From Flavobacteriales bacterium (GTDB lineage Bacteria > Bacteroidota > Bacteroidia > Flavobacteriales_E > Vicingaceae), in assembly GCA_026196775.1 (NCBI GenBank), contig JAPHUD010000002.1, positions 96,721-160,720 of the forward strand: a stretch of 64,000 bases of DNA, given 5' to 3'. This document shows, in pieces, positions 1 to 8,611 of the stretch; the first letter of the stretch is position 1, and every line of letters begins with the position of its first letter. A program made the translations under genes and the position numbers. The notes beneath the pieces were generated by a model that was given only the letters and a program-made list of their open reading frames with translations, made no database searches and had not been told where the DNA came from.

Positions 1-684
1 TTGCCATTCGTTTACTAAAGCAATATTTTTATCAGCAACCGTGTAATCTATTGTTCCTTGAGCTACTTGTTCAATTAGTTGTTCCATAGAAACTTCACCA
101 GGAACTACCTCAACTTTAATTTTTTCACCAATCTCTTTAGATAAACTATATAAACGTTCATAAAACGAAGACTCTCTTCTTACATAAATTGTCTTTCCAC
201 CTAACTCTAAAGGAGAGTTTAGCAAGGAATCTTTTAGTGATTTTTTAGAAAGTTTTTTCCAGTTTTCAGGTTTACGCTGAACTAGCACCTGCTTTGTAAA
301 TAAAATTGGCTGCGAAAAATCAACTTGCTTTTTTCTGTCTAAAGTAACCGTTAAATTAGCGGCAACAAGATCACCAACACCATTATTCAAATGAATAAAC
401 ACACTATCCATATTTTTTATTGGAATAACTTCTAGCTCTACTCCCTGACTTTTAGCATATTGATTCAACAATTCATACTCAAAACCCATAGGTTGACCTC
501 GATAAATAAAATAACTTGTTGCACTATAATTAATTAAAGCCTTAATTTTACCGTCAGCCCTTATCTCCTTTAAATCTTTTTTTACAGGACGAGGCAGCTT
601 AGATTCATTAACCATTACTTCTTTACAGCTAAACAAAGAAATGCTTAAAACTAAAATTAATATATATGAGATTTTTTTCGTCAT
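1..684 (-). CDS. MltF-like solute-binding lipoprotein, partial (C-terminus beyond window)
   Basis: Open from an ATG at 684 to the window edge (228 codons, no stop), so the C-terminal part is missing. The N-terminus is a lipoprotein signal peptide ending in a lipobox (LSISLFSC). The visible part reads as a family 3 extracellular solute-binding domain: YFIYRGQPMGFEYELL near residue 50, GVGDLVAANLTVT and VDFSQPILFT in the middle, then a VRRESSFYERL segment. Bacteroidota proteins with this N-terminus are usually MltF-type lytic transglycosylases, with an SLT domain after the binding domain; that second domain would lie outside the window, so the transglycosylase role is inference. A stand-alone amino-acid-binding lipoprotein is the alternative. 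It diverges from the WG-repeat gene, the two start codons being only 43 bases apart. Confidence 0.8.
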   Translation of the reverse strand, partial: MTKKISYILILVLSISLFSCKEVMVNESKLPRPVKKDLKEIRADGKIKALINYSATSYFIYRGQPMGFEYELLNQYAKSQGVELEVIPIKNMDSVFIHLNNGVGDLVAANLTVTLDRKKQVDFSQPILFTKQVLVQRKPENWKKLSKKSLKDSLLNSPLELGGKTIYVRRESSFYERLYSLSKEIGEKIKVEVVPGEVSMEQLIEQVAQGTIDYTVADKNIALVNEWQ

Positions 685-727
685 AAAAAACATTCAACAA
701 GTGTTTAATACGTTAGCTTTTCAAAAA

Positions 728-2851
728 ATGTTTTTAATTTCTAAAAACACACTTGTATTAATTTTTATCTCAATCCTTACTACAAGCGGTTTTTCGCAAG
801 ATTTATTTAGCAGTAAATTAACTAAAAGTTATGCCGCTTTAGAAGTTCATGACTATTTTAAAGCCAAAAAATACTTTGAAAAATCATTGAAAAAAAATCC
901 TGTTCCGGCTTCTTATGGACTTAGCATAATTTATTACAGAAACAATAATCCTTTCCATAATATAGATTCAGCTTTATATTATATTCAAGAAGCATCTTTT
1001 CTTTATCCGAAATTAAGTCCAAAGAAAAAAGAAAAGTTTAAGGCTTTTGGGGTTGACTCATCAAGTATTTATGTTCAACATCAATTAATTAATGAAAAAT
1101 GTTTTGAAGTTGCTAAAAATAAACATTCTATTGCTGCTTATAATAAATTTATTGATTGTAATGTTGGAGCAAAACAAGTTGATTCTGCTATTTTATTAAG
1201 AAATGAAATTGCTTTTAACTTCGCTAAAAAACAAGAGAACGCTGATGCAATTCAACATTTTATCAATACTTATCCTAATGCTAATGAAATAGAAATTGCA
1301 AAAAATATTTTAGATACTTTAATCTATAAAGAATTTATGCAACCCAATACTATAGAAAACAACCTAAAATTTATTCAGCATCATCCTAACAATCCATTTG
1401 TGCCACAAGCCGAAAGAACCATTTACGAACTTTCCACCGCTGATAAAAAAATAAAATCTTACTATAATTTTATAAAAAACAACCCAAACAACCCTTATAC
1501 AGCAAGTGCTTGGAGAAATATTTATAATTTATCTATCATCAATTATACCACTGATAATATTAAAGCATTTTTAAGAACATATCCCGAATACCCTTTTAAA
1601 GATGAACTGGTAAAAGATTTTCAGTTGGCAAAAACTACTTTCTACCCTTTTATGAAAAACAGCAAATGGGGATTTATAAATGAATATTTGCAAAAAGTAA
1701 TTCCTCCAACTTACGATTTTGCAAACGACTTTAAAGAAGGTCTTGCATTAGTAGGTTTAAACGGAAAAATAGGTTTTATAGATAAAACCAATCAACTTGT
1801 TGTTCCTTTTAAATATGATGAAGCTGAAGATTTTGTAAACGGATTGGCAATAGTTGGAATAAACGATAAATATGGAATAATTAATCGTTTGGGAGAAGAA
1901 GTAGTTCCATTAATGTATGATGAAATTGGAAGCACCAAAAACAAATTTATTGCTGTTGCTCTAAATGAAAAGTACGGGTTTATAAATACAAGTGGCAATC
2001 TTGTAATTGGTTTAGAATACGAGTCTGTAGGATATTTTAACAAAGGTATTGCTTACGTCTTCAAAGATAATAAATATGGCATTATAGATACTAATTTATA
2101 CTATGTAGTAAAACCTATTTACGATTGGATAGATAATCTGGAAAATGAATTTATTCGCGTTAAATCAACACAATTTTATGGTGTTATTAATAGTAAAGGA
2201 GACAGCATTTTACCTCCCATTTATACTCAAGTTACTGAACCTAAAAATGGTTTAGCGATTGTAGTAAAAGATAATCTTTACGGTTATGTAAATACTACTG
2301 GAACGACAATTATTGAACCCACTATTCCATATCAAGATGGTGTATTGAATTGGGCGTTGTTTAATGATAAAGGCTATGCCAGACAAATGACGGAAGGAAA
2401 AATAGGCTTAATAGATACCACAGGAAAAAAAGTTGTTCCCGCTTTATTTGAAGATATTGGGGCAATATCAAAGGATTTAATTGCTATAAAAAGACACGGC
2501 AAGTGGGGGTATTGTGATTTTAATACCAAACTTAAAATTCCATACAGCTTTATCATTGCAGGAGAGTTTGTTGATGAAATTGCCATCGTTAACTTTGAAA
2601 ATAAATTTGGTATAATTAACACTAAAGGTAGCTATGTAATTCCTGCAGAATATGAGTTAATAGAACATTTTTTGCCTCAATTGTTTATCGCTGAAAAAAA
2701 TGGCAAAAAAGGACTTATATCAATTGAAAACACAGAAATATTACCATTTTTATATGATAAAATTGAGTTGACAAATGACAAGAAGCTTATTAAATTAATT
2801 ACAAAAAATGAAATTCAATATTTATTGAAGCCTACATTGATTAAAGAATGA
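728..2851 (+). CDS. Secreted WG-repeat protein with TPR-like N-terminal half
   Basis: A protein of 707 residues. I place the start at the ATG at 728 because it begins a clean signal peptide (hydrophobic core, cleavage after SGFSQ); an upstream in-frame ATG at 641 would add 29 residues overlapping the divergent lipoprotein gene. Residues about 25-300 are helical with repeated short units (for example FIQHHPNNPF and FIKNNPNNPY), TPR/HAT-like. From about 311 to 690 the protein consists of WG (KWG) repeats: KWGFINEY, KIGFIDKT, KYGIINRL, KYGFINTS, KYGIIDTN, LYGYVNTT, KIGLIDTT, KWGYCDFN, each followed by a (V/I)(V/I)PxxYD strand. WG repeats form predicted beta structures of unknown function. The stop overlaps the next start (ATGA), so it is translationally coupled to the Nudix gene. 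Confidence 0.85.
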   Translation: MFLISKNTLVLIFISILTTSGFSQDLFSSKLTKSYAALEVHDYFKAKKYFEKSLKKNPVPASYGLSIIYYRNNNPFHNIDSALYYIQEASFLYPKLSPKKKEKFKAFGVDSSSIYVQHQLINEKCFEVAKNKHSIAAYNKFIDCNVGAKQVDSAILLRNEIAFNFAKKQENADAIQHFINTYPNANEIEIAKNILDTLIYKEFMQPNTIENNLKFIQHHPNNPFVPQAERTIYELSTADKKIKSYYNFIKNNPNNPYTASAWRNIYNLSIINYTTDNIKAFLRTYPEYPFKDELVKDFQLAKTTFYPFMKNSKWGFINEYLQKVIPPTYDFANDFKEGLALVGLNGKIGFIDKTNQLVVPFKYDEAEDFVNGLAIVGINDKYGIINRLGEEVVPLMYDEIGSTKNKFIAVALNEKYGFINTSGNLVIGLEYESVGYFNKGIAYVFKDNKYGIIDTNLYYVVKPIYDWIDNLENEFIRVKSTQFYGVINSKGDSILPPIYTQVTEPKNGLAIVVKDNLYGYVNTTGTTIIEPTIPYQDGVLNWALFNDKGYARQMTEGKIGLIDTTGKKVVPALFEDIGAISKDLIAIKRHGKWGYCDFNTKLKIPYSFIIAGEFVDEIAIVNFENKFGIINTKGSYVIPAEYELIEHFLPQLFIAEKNGKKGLISIENTEILPFLYDKIELTNDKKLIKLITKNEIQYLLKPTLIKE

Positions 2852-3474
2852 TAAATCACTTTAAAATATACATTACTGAACGCTTTAAAAAGCCTCTACC
2901 TGGTATTAAAACCCATTTAGAAGCTGCTCCGTACAGAAAAGCTGATGTTGATGAATTAACCAAAAAACAAGCTCGACAAAGCGGAGTATTAATTTTATTT
3001 TATGAAAAAAATAATAGCCTACATACTGTCTTAATTAAAAGGGCCTATAACAATAGTAGTCATAGTGGACAAATTGCTTTTCCTGGAGGTAAAAAAGAGG
3101 AGCACGATGTAGATTTAATTGAAACTGCTTTGCGTGAAGCAAATGAAGAGATTGGCATTGTTAGAGAACATGTTCAAGTTATCGGTAGACTAACGGATGT
3201 ATTTATTCCTGTAAGCAATTTTTTGGTTGTCCCTGTTATTGGTTTTATCGATTACTCTCCAACTTTCACCTTGCAACTTAGCGAAGTTTTTGATGTGGTT
3301 GAAATCGAAGTTCAAACCCTAATTCATCCCAACACTTTTCAGCAGCAAATGGTTAAACTCTCTGATGGAGTTCAGCTTAAAGTACCTTGTTTTGTGTTAA
3401 ACGAACAAATTGTTTGGGGAGCTACTGCCTTAATGATTAACGAATTAAGGTATTTAATAAGAGACTTTTATTGA
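2848..3474 (+). CDS. Nudix hydrolase, CoA pyrophosphatase type
   Basis: 208 residues. The Nudix box lies at about 78-103, in the form FPGGKKEE followed by TALREANEEIGI, which matches the NUDT7/NUDT8/YeaB (NudL) branch that cleaves coenzyme A to 3',5'-ADP and phosphopantetheine. The catalytic metal-binding glutamates REANEE are intact. No signal peptide, so cytoplasmic. The start overlaps the stop of the WG-repeat gene by four bases. Assignment to the CoA branch rests on the FPGGK and TALREA context; the substrate is inferred from family. Confidence 0.88.
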   Translation: MINHFKIYITERFKKPLPGIKTHLEAAPYRKADVDELTKKQARQSGVLILFYEKNNSLHTVLIKRAYNNSSHSGQIAFPGGKKEEHDVDLIETALREANEEIGIVREHVQVIGRLTDVFIPVSNFLVVPVIGFIDYSPTFTLQLSEVFDVVEIEVQTLIHPNTFQQQMVKLSDGVQLKVPCFVLNEQIVWGATALMINELRYLIRDFY

Positions 3475-3520
3475 ATATAAGACATTTACATCAAAACAGA
3501 ATAAATATAGTGTAAAAAAA

Positions 3521-3550
3521 AACCGTCTTTTTAAAAGACGGTTTGAAGCT
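3521..3550. terminator. Bidirectional intrinsic terminator
   Basis: Perfect arms AACCGTCTTTT and AAAAGACGGTT (3521-3531 and 3533-3543) form a hairpin. T-rich sequence follows on the plus strand and an A run (3514-3522) precedes it, giving a U tract on the minus strand. It separates the convergent Nudix gene and the cytochrome oxidase operon. Confidence 0.8.
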
Positions 3551-3570
3551 TTTTTATAAATGATAGATTA

Positions 3571-3948
3571 TTAATATAACCATTTTTCCATCATTTCTGA
3601 ATAAACACCTTCAGTAATTATATGATATAATAAATATAAGGCGAAAAGTACAAAAGGAACTATAATAGTATTTTTAAAGGCTTTTACTTCATGTTTTAAG
3701 TGCATGTAGTAAGCAACAATATAGTAAGCTTTAGCAATAGTTAAAACAATGAAAGTCATTTTAACAGCTCCCCAAGAAACACCTATATTTTTCCATATTA
3801 AGCCTAAAGTAACTTCTACAGTAGTAATAGCTAAAAGCACCCAAAACATGTTCCATATTACTCTTCTAGCTTTTTTACCATCTTCTTCGGAGTGGTGAAC
3901 AGCATATTTGTATGGTTCTGGTGTATGATGATCGTGTGAATGTTCCAT
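3571..3948 (-). CDS. ctaF: Cytochrome c oxidase subunit IV family protein
   Basis: 125 residues with a His-rich N-terminus (MEHSHDHHTPEPYKYA) and three predicted membrane helices at about 29-50, 60-84 and 93-113. The motif AYYIVAYYMHLKHE in the second helix is typical of the prokaryotic COX IV family, a small accessory subunit of heme-copper oxidases. It is the last gene of the oxidase operon, followed by the bidirectional terminator. The symbol ctaF is by analogy. Confidence 0.88.
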   Translation of the reverse strand: MEHSHDHHTPEPYKYAVHHSEEDGKKARRVIWNMFWVLLAITTVEVTLGLIWKNIGVSWGAVKMTFIVLTIAKAYYIVAYYMHLKHEVKAFKNTIIVPFVLFALYLLYHIITEGVYSEMMEKWLY

Positions 3949-3979
3949 ATCTATTAAGATTTTAAATGTGTTAATTTAT

Positions 3980-4855
3980 TTATACTAAGTAGAAGAATGT
4001 AAATACAAATACCCAAACTAAATCTACAAAGTGCCAATATAAACCTACTTTTTCTACCATTTCATAATGACCTCTTTTTTGATAGGTACCCATTATTACG
4101 TTAACAAATACAATAAAGTTTATTACAACACCACTAAAAACGTGAGTTCCATGAAAACCTGTAATGAAGAAGAAGAAATCTCCAAATAATGGATGTCCAT
4201 ACTCATTGTGTGTTAAATTAGCTCCATAAATTTCCTTACCTGCCGCAAGAGCTTCTGTTAATTCCTGACCAGTTAATTGTAAATAAGGACTAGTTACATC
4301 GCCAGCAATTTCTCGCCAAGGTAATAATAGCACTTGTTTTGAATCATCTGTCCAACGAGCAATAATACCTTTGGTAGATTCTACGGTACCATCAGGAAGT
4401 GTGTAATAACCTTTACCTAATTCAATAGCGCCTAATTCTGTACCATGAATAAAATGATACCATTCCCAAGCTTGAGAGCCTAAGAATATTGCTCCACCAA
4501 TTAGCGTTAATCCTAACCAAAAGGTAACACCTTTTTTATCCATTCTATGACCAGCTTCCACAGCTAATACCATGGTTACAGAACTCATAATAAGGATAAA
4601 AGTCATTAAGGCAACATAAAGCAAAGGATGATTACCATGCATAAAAGGAAAATGTGTAAATACATTTTCGGCTGTAGGCCATATACTTGAATAATAGTGA
4701 CGGTAAAACCCATAAGCAGATAAGAACCCTGTGAAGGTTAATGCATCCGAAATAAGGAAAAACCACATCATTAATTTTCCATAACTTGCACCATAAGGAG
4801 AAACATTGTTTCCTCCCCAAGCAGTTTTACTATCCATTACTGTTGAATTTGACAT
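3980..4855 (-). CDS. ctaE: Cytochrome c oxidase subunit III
   Basis: 291 residues, polytopic. FFLISDALTFTGFLSAYGFY near residue 32 and the terminal YWHFVDLVWVFVFTFFYLV are family signatures, and GFHGTHVFSG precedes the last helices. Between the helix ending QAWEWYHF and the one starting FGDFFFFITG lies an inserted hydrophilic segment of roughly 75 residues (about 133-205) absent from textbook subunit III; I believe such insertions occur in Bacteroidota homologues. It is one of two subunit III-family genes in this operon, 12 bases downstream of the other. Confidence 0.9.
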   Translation of the reverse strand: MSNSTVMDSKTAWGGNNVSPYGASYGKLMMWFFLISDALTFTGFLSAYGFYRHYYSSIWPTAENVFTHFPFMHGNHPLLYVALMTFILIMSSVTMVLAVEAGHRMDKKGVTFWLGLTLIGGAIFLGSQAWEWYHFIHGTELGAIELGKGYYTLPDGTVESTKGIIARWTDDSKQVLLLPWREIAGDVTSPYLQLTGQELTEALAAGKEIYGANLTHNEYGHPLFGDFFFFITGFHGTHVFSGVVINFIVFVNVIMGTYQKRGHYEMVEKVGLYWHFVDLVWVFVFTFFYLV

Positions 4856-4867
4856 ATTTGTTATTAT

Positions 4868-5458
4868 TTATGCTATAAATATTAAAAATAAATAAAGATA
4901 TACCCACAAAGCCGTTAAAAAATGCCAATAAGTAGAACTTAATTGAACACCTAATAAATTTTCTTCGTTATATCTTTCTTTCATCGATTTAAAACTAACT
5001 ACTAAAAGACTAATTAAGCCTCCTAACAAGTGAAGCAAGTGTAAAGCTGTTAACGCATAAAAATACGAGCCTGCAGCACTACTTTCACTTCCTGCCCAAA
5101 CAACACCGTTTTTATATAATTCTGTCCAAGCTAAATATTGAGTTATGCTAAAAAGTAGTCCTAAAATCAATGTTGCTAAAATAAATATCTTTGCTCTAGC
5201 TATATTATTGTTTTTTAAGCTATTTTCTCCTAAATAAAAAGTAAGACTACTTAATAAAATAAAAACGGTACTTATAGCAAATGCCGAAGGAATTTGTATA
5301 CTTTCCCATACAGCTGTTCCTTTACTAACAATTACAGCACTAGTAAGACCAGCAAAAAACATTACAATACTCACTAAACCTATCCACAACAAAGGCTTAG
5401 CAGTCTTTTGCTTAATTTCTTTTTTGTAATCGTTATTTTCCAAAACTATAGTAGTCAT
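4868..5458 (-). CDS. Cytochrome c oxidase subunit III family protein (short form)
   Basis: 196 residues with five predicted membrane helices and no insertion. The C-terminus STYWHFLTALWVYLYLFLIF matches the last helix of subunit III; the middle has YFYALTALHLLHLLGGLISL. Bacteroidota oxidase operons often carry two tandem subunit III genes, a short form and a long form with insertion, and this is the short one. It lies between ctaD and the longer subunit III with gaps of 23 and 12 bases, so one transcript is likely. Confidence 0.88.
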   Translation of the reverse strand: MTTIVLENNDYKKEIKQKTAKPLLWIGLVSIVMFFAGLTSAVIVSKGTAVWESIQIPSAFAISTVFILLSSLTFYLGENSLKNNNIARAKIFILATLILGLLFSITQYLAWTELYKNGVVWAGSESSAAGSYFYALTALHLLHLLGGLISLLVVSFKSMKERYNEENLLGVQLSSTYWHFLTALWVYLYLFLIFIA

Positions 5459-5481
5459 TTAACTTGTAATTAAATTATAAA

Positions 5482-7266
5482 TTAATGTCCTCCGTCTTTT
5501 TCATTTGGTCCTAATGGCACCACTTGAGAAATAAAGTCTTCTCCAGAAATATACTCTCCATTTTCATCTACTTTACTGTAATCATAAGCCCATCTATGTA
5601 CTTCAGGAATTTCGCCTGGCCAGTTCCCATGAATATGTTCAACAGGAGCAGTCCATTCTAAGCTATTTGCTCTCCAAGGGTTTTGAGAAGATCTAGGTCC
5701 TCTTAAAGCACTATAGAAGAAGTTGAATACAAATAATAATTGTGCAAAAGCAGCAACTATAGCAAACCAAGTTACTAATTCATTTATATCAATCATGTTT
5801 TCAAATAGAGGGAATTCAGAATTAGTGTAATATCTTCTTGGTACACCAGCAAGACCTAAAAAGTGCATTGGAAAGAAAACACCGTAAGCACATACAATAG
5901 TTATCCAAAAATGGAAAAACCCAAGAGTGTTGTTCATCATTCTACCAAACATTTTAGGAAACCAATGGTAAACACCAGCAAACATTCCAAATATTGCAGA
6001 CAATCCCATTACGATGTGAAAGTGACCGACCACAAAATAAGTATCATGTATATTAATATCTAAAGCAGAATCTCCTAAAATTAAACCAGTAACTCCACCA
6101 GAAATAAATGTTGATACTAATCCAATACTAAAGAGCATTGCCGGAGAGAAAATAATGTTTCCTTTCCATAAAGTGGTTATATAATTAAATACTTTAACTG
6201 CTGAAGGAATTGCAATAAGTAATGTTGTGAATGTAAATACTGCTCCTAAAAATGGGTTCATACCTGTAACAAACATGTGGTGCCCCCAAACAATTACAGA
6301 TAAAAATGCTATTGCTAAAATTGAAGTTACCATTGCTCTATATCCAAAAATTGGTTTTCTAGACATGGTAGAAACTATTTCTGAAGTAATACCTAAAGCA
6401 GGCAGTAATACAATATATACCTCAGGGTGACCTAAGAACCAGAATAAGTGCTCAAATAAAATTGGGCTACCTCCAGAGTGTTCTAATACTTGACCACCAA
6501 TGTAAATATCTGATAAGTAAAAACTTGTTCCGAAACTTCTATCGAAAATTAATAATAAAGCAGCTGAAAGAAGAACAGGGAATGAAAGAACACCTAAAAT
6601 AGCTGTAACTAAGAAAGCCCAAATAGTAAGTGGTAATCTTGTCATAGTCATACCTTTTGTTCTTAAGTTTAAGATAGTAACAATATAATTTAAACTACCT
6701 AATAATGAACTTGCGATAAAAATAGCCATAGCAACTAACCAAAGTGTCATTCCTAATCCAGAACCTGGTATTGCTTGTGGCAATGCACTTAATGGCGGAT
6801 AAATTGTCCAACCCGCTGATGCAGCACCTCCTTCTACCCCAAGTGAAATTAGCATAATAACACTTGATACAAAGAAAAACCAATAAGACAACATGTTAAG
6901 GAAACCTGAAGCCATATCTCTAGCTCCAATTTGCAATGGAATAAGTAAGTTACTAAAAGTTCCACTTAATCCTGCCGTTAAAAGGAAGAATACCATAATA
7001 GTTCCGTGCATGGTAACTAAAGCTAAGTATTTATCTGGAGCCATTACACCATTTTCAGCCCAACTTCCTAAGAAAAAATCTATGGCCCAAAAACTTTCTC
7101 CTGGAAAACCTAATTGCAATCTAAACAAAGTTGACATTACCATCCCTATAAATCCCATAAGAAAACCAGTAATTAAAAATTGCTTGGAAATCATCTTATG
7201 ATCTTGACTAAAGATGTATTTAAATAAAAAATCTTGTTCTTCGTGATGATGATGTGTTGCACTCAT
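5482..7266 (-). CDS. ctaD: Cytochrome c oxidase subunit I
   Basis: 594 residues, about 12 membrane helices. The metal and heme ligands are all present: MHGTIMVFF (low-spin heme His), HLFWFLGHPEVYIVLLPALG (CuB His cross-linked to Tyr, with the GHPEV glutamate of A1-type oxidases), VWGHHMFVTGM (two CuB His) and HDTYFVVGHFHIVMG (heme ligands). The N-terminus is His-rich (MSATHHHHEEQDF). It catalyses reduction of O2 to water with proton pumping in the inner membrane. Preceded by ctaC (61-base gap) and followed by two subunit III genes. Confidence 0.97.
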   Translation of the reverse strand: MSATHHHHEEQDFLFKYIFSQDHKMISKQFLITGFLMGFIGMVMSTLFRLQLGFPGESFWAIDFFLGSWAENGVMAPDKYLALVTMHGTIMVFFLLTAGLSGTFSNLLIPLQIGARDMASGFLNMLSYWFFFVSSVIMLISLGVEGGAASAGWTIYPPLSALPQAIPGSGLGMTLWLVAMAIFIASSLLGSLNYIVTILNLRTKGMTMTRLPLTIWAFLVTAILGVLSFPVLLSAALLLIFDRSFGTSFYLSDIYIGGQVLEHSGGSPILFEHLFWFLGHPEVYIVLLPALGITSEIVSTMSRKPIFGYRAMVTSILAIAFLSVIVWGHHMFVTGMNPFLGAVFTFTTLLIAIPSAVKVFNYITTLWKGNIIFSPAMLFSIGLVSTFISGGVTGLILGDSALDINIHDTYFVVGHFHIVMGLSAIFGMFAGVYHWFPKMFGRMMNNTLGFFHFWITIVCAYGVFFPMHFLGLAGVPRRYYTNSEFPLFENMIDINELVTWFAIVAAFAQLLFVFNFFYSALRGPRSSQNPWRANSLEWTAPVEHIHGNWPGEIPEVHRWAYDYSKVDENGEYISGEDFISQVVPLGPNEKDGGH

Positions 7267-7327
7267 ATAATTTATGTATTATGATAATGTCTTAAAATTA
7301 AATCTTTACTTTTTTTACCTTAGTATT

Positions 7328-8302
7328 TTAATTTTCGGCAAACTGTTTTTGTTCAGCTAACCATTTTTCGTAATCTTCTTTACTCTCTACTATAATATCC
7401 ATTTGCATATTGTAGTGAGCAGCACCACAAATTTTATTACATAGTAAAATGTAGTTAAAATCTTCATTGTTCGTAATTTTTTTCATTTCCTCAGTTGTAA
7501 TGGTAGGAACGAAGTTAAATTGAGTTTTTACACCCGGAACACAATTCATTTGAGCTCTAAAGTGAGGCATATAAGCACTATGAATAACATCAATAGATCT
7601 AAATACAAATTGCACAGGAATTCCAACAGGAAGGTGGATTTCTCCTCTAACAATTTTGTCATCTTTTGAATTTTTATCTTTAATGTCAACACCCATAGCA
7701 TTTACGCCTTCAATAAATTCAACTCCTGCACGACCCAATTTTCCGTCTGCTCCAGCATACCTTGCACTCCATGAGAATTGTTGAGCTTGTACTTCTATTA
7801 ATACATGTTCTTTTTCACTATCAACAGGGGTCATAATTTCATTCCAACTACTTAATCCAAATAAAATTAAAACGGTTAGAGCAATAGAAGGAATGATAGT
7901 CCATACTAACTCTAGCTTATTAGAATGAGAAAAGAAAGTTGCTTTTCTATTAGGGTTGTAAGCATATTTATAAGCAAACCAAAATAAGAAAATATGAGTA
8001 ATTACAAATACAGGAATAATAAAAGCGTAAGTAATGTTTAACAGTCTATCTGTTACAACCCCATGTTCAGAAGCTGATACAGGAAGCATTAAATCTCCCC
8101 ACTTCCAAACTTGCCAAGCAAAAAATGCAAAGTAAGCTACTAAAAAAACAAGCATTAATAGTGCTTGTACCTTATTTTGTTTTTGAGTAACTTCATAAAT
8201 TACCTTACCTTTGTTTATTGCCCAAAGCTCTGCTATTTTAAGTGTTTGAACAGCAGATATTACAATTAATAAAACTGCAACTATTGCTACTAAAGCTACC
8301 AT
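7328..8302 (-). CDS. ctaC: Cytochrome c oxidase subunit II (CuA subunit)
   Basis: 324 residues. Four hydrophobic segments (about 1-20, 45-68, 90-113, 133-152) precede the periplasmic cupredoxin domain. CuA ligands are complete: DVIHSAYMPHF for the first His and CNKICGAAHYNM for Cys-x3-Cys-x3-His-x2-Met. There is no C-terminal cytochrome c domain, so this is aa3-type rather than caa3-type and needs an external electron donor. It is the first gene of the operon; a promoter at 8399-8427 and a leader with a hairpin precede it. The genes for alternative complex III that often sit directly upstream in Bacteroidota are absent here. Confidence 0.95.
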   Translation of the reverse strand: MVALVAIVAVLLIVISAVQTLKIAELWAINKGKVIYEVTQKQNKVQALLMLVFLVAYFAFFAWQVWKWGDLMLPVSASEHGVVTDRLLNITYAFIIPVFVITHIFLFWFAYKYAYNPNRKATFFSHSNKLELVWTIIPSIALTVLILFGLSSWNEIMTPVDSEKEHVLIEVQAQQFSWSARYAGADGKLGRAGVEFIEGVNAMGVDIKDKNSKDDKIVRGEIHLPVGIPVQFVFRSIDVIHSAYMPHFRAQMNCVPGVKTQFNFVPTITTEEMKKITNNEDFNYILLCNKICGAAHYNMQMDIIVESKEDYEKWLAEQKQFAEN

Positions 8303-8348
8303 ACGTTCTTGTTAAATTTATAAAAAAATTAATTTCTTTCAACTTCAA

Positions 8349-8385
8349 ATGAGTACTATCATATAAATGTTATGATTATACTCAT
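8349..8385 (-). promoter_or_regulatory. Hairpin in the ctaC leader
   Basis: Arms ATGAGTA (8349-8355) and TACTCAT (8379-8385) enclose a second pair ATCATA (8358-8363) and TATGAT (8371-8376), separated by a 2x2 internal loop and closed by a 7-nt loop. It falls just downstream of the inferred start of the oxidase transcript, about 47 bases before the ctaC start. The pairing is visible in the sequence; a regulatory role is inference. Confidence 0.45.
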
Positions 8386-8398
8386 AAAAAATTATCGC

Positions 8399-8427
8399 CA
8401 AAAATACAATAGATATTTATTATTCAA
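8399..8427 (-). promoter_or_regulatory. Promoter of the cytochrome oxidase operon
   Basis: Read on the minus strand, TTG (8427-8425), 18-base spacer, TATTTTTG (8406-8399). This fits the Bacteroidota consensus TTG-N17-23-TAnnTTTG. Transcription would start near 8392, leaving a leader of about 90 bases. Confidence 0.6.
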
Positions 8428-8537
8428 AACAAAAATTAAAAAATAATACAATAATTTTCTTGTTAAATCTTTGTTTAGACTGATTCTAATTTAATTACGT
8501 GCTATAAAGCTTCTAAATAAAATAGTTGAAAAAATAA

Positions 8538-8569
8538 TTGTGAATTTATAGAATAAAACAATATATTTG
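8538..8569 (+). promoter_or_regulatory. Promoter of the porG-uppS-bamA region
   Basis: TTG at 8538-8540, 21-base spacer, TATATTTG at 8562-8569: a full match to the Bacteroidota housekeeping promoter. The start codon follows 43 bases after the -7 box. The 309-base divergent region 8303-8611 otherwise holds only the minus-strand promoter and leader. Confidence 0.65.
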
Positions 8570-8611
8570 CAGACTGTTTATTTTAACCATTTGATAAATA
8601 ACACATAAGAC

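Noticed and set aside
641..727. Upstream ATG extension of the WG-repeat protein
   Set aside because: It would bury the signal peptide behind 29 residues and overlap the divergent lipoprotein start.
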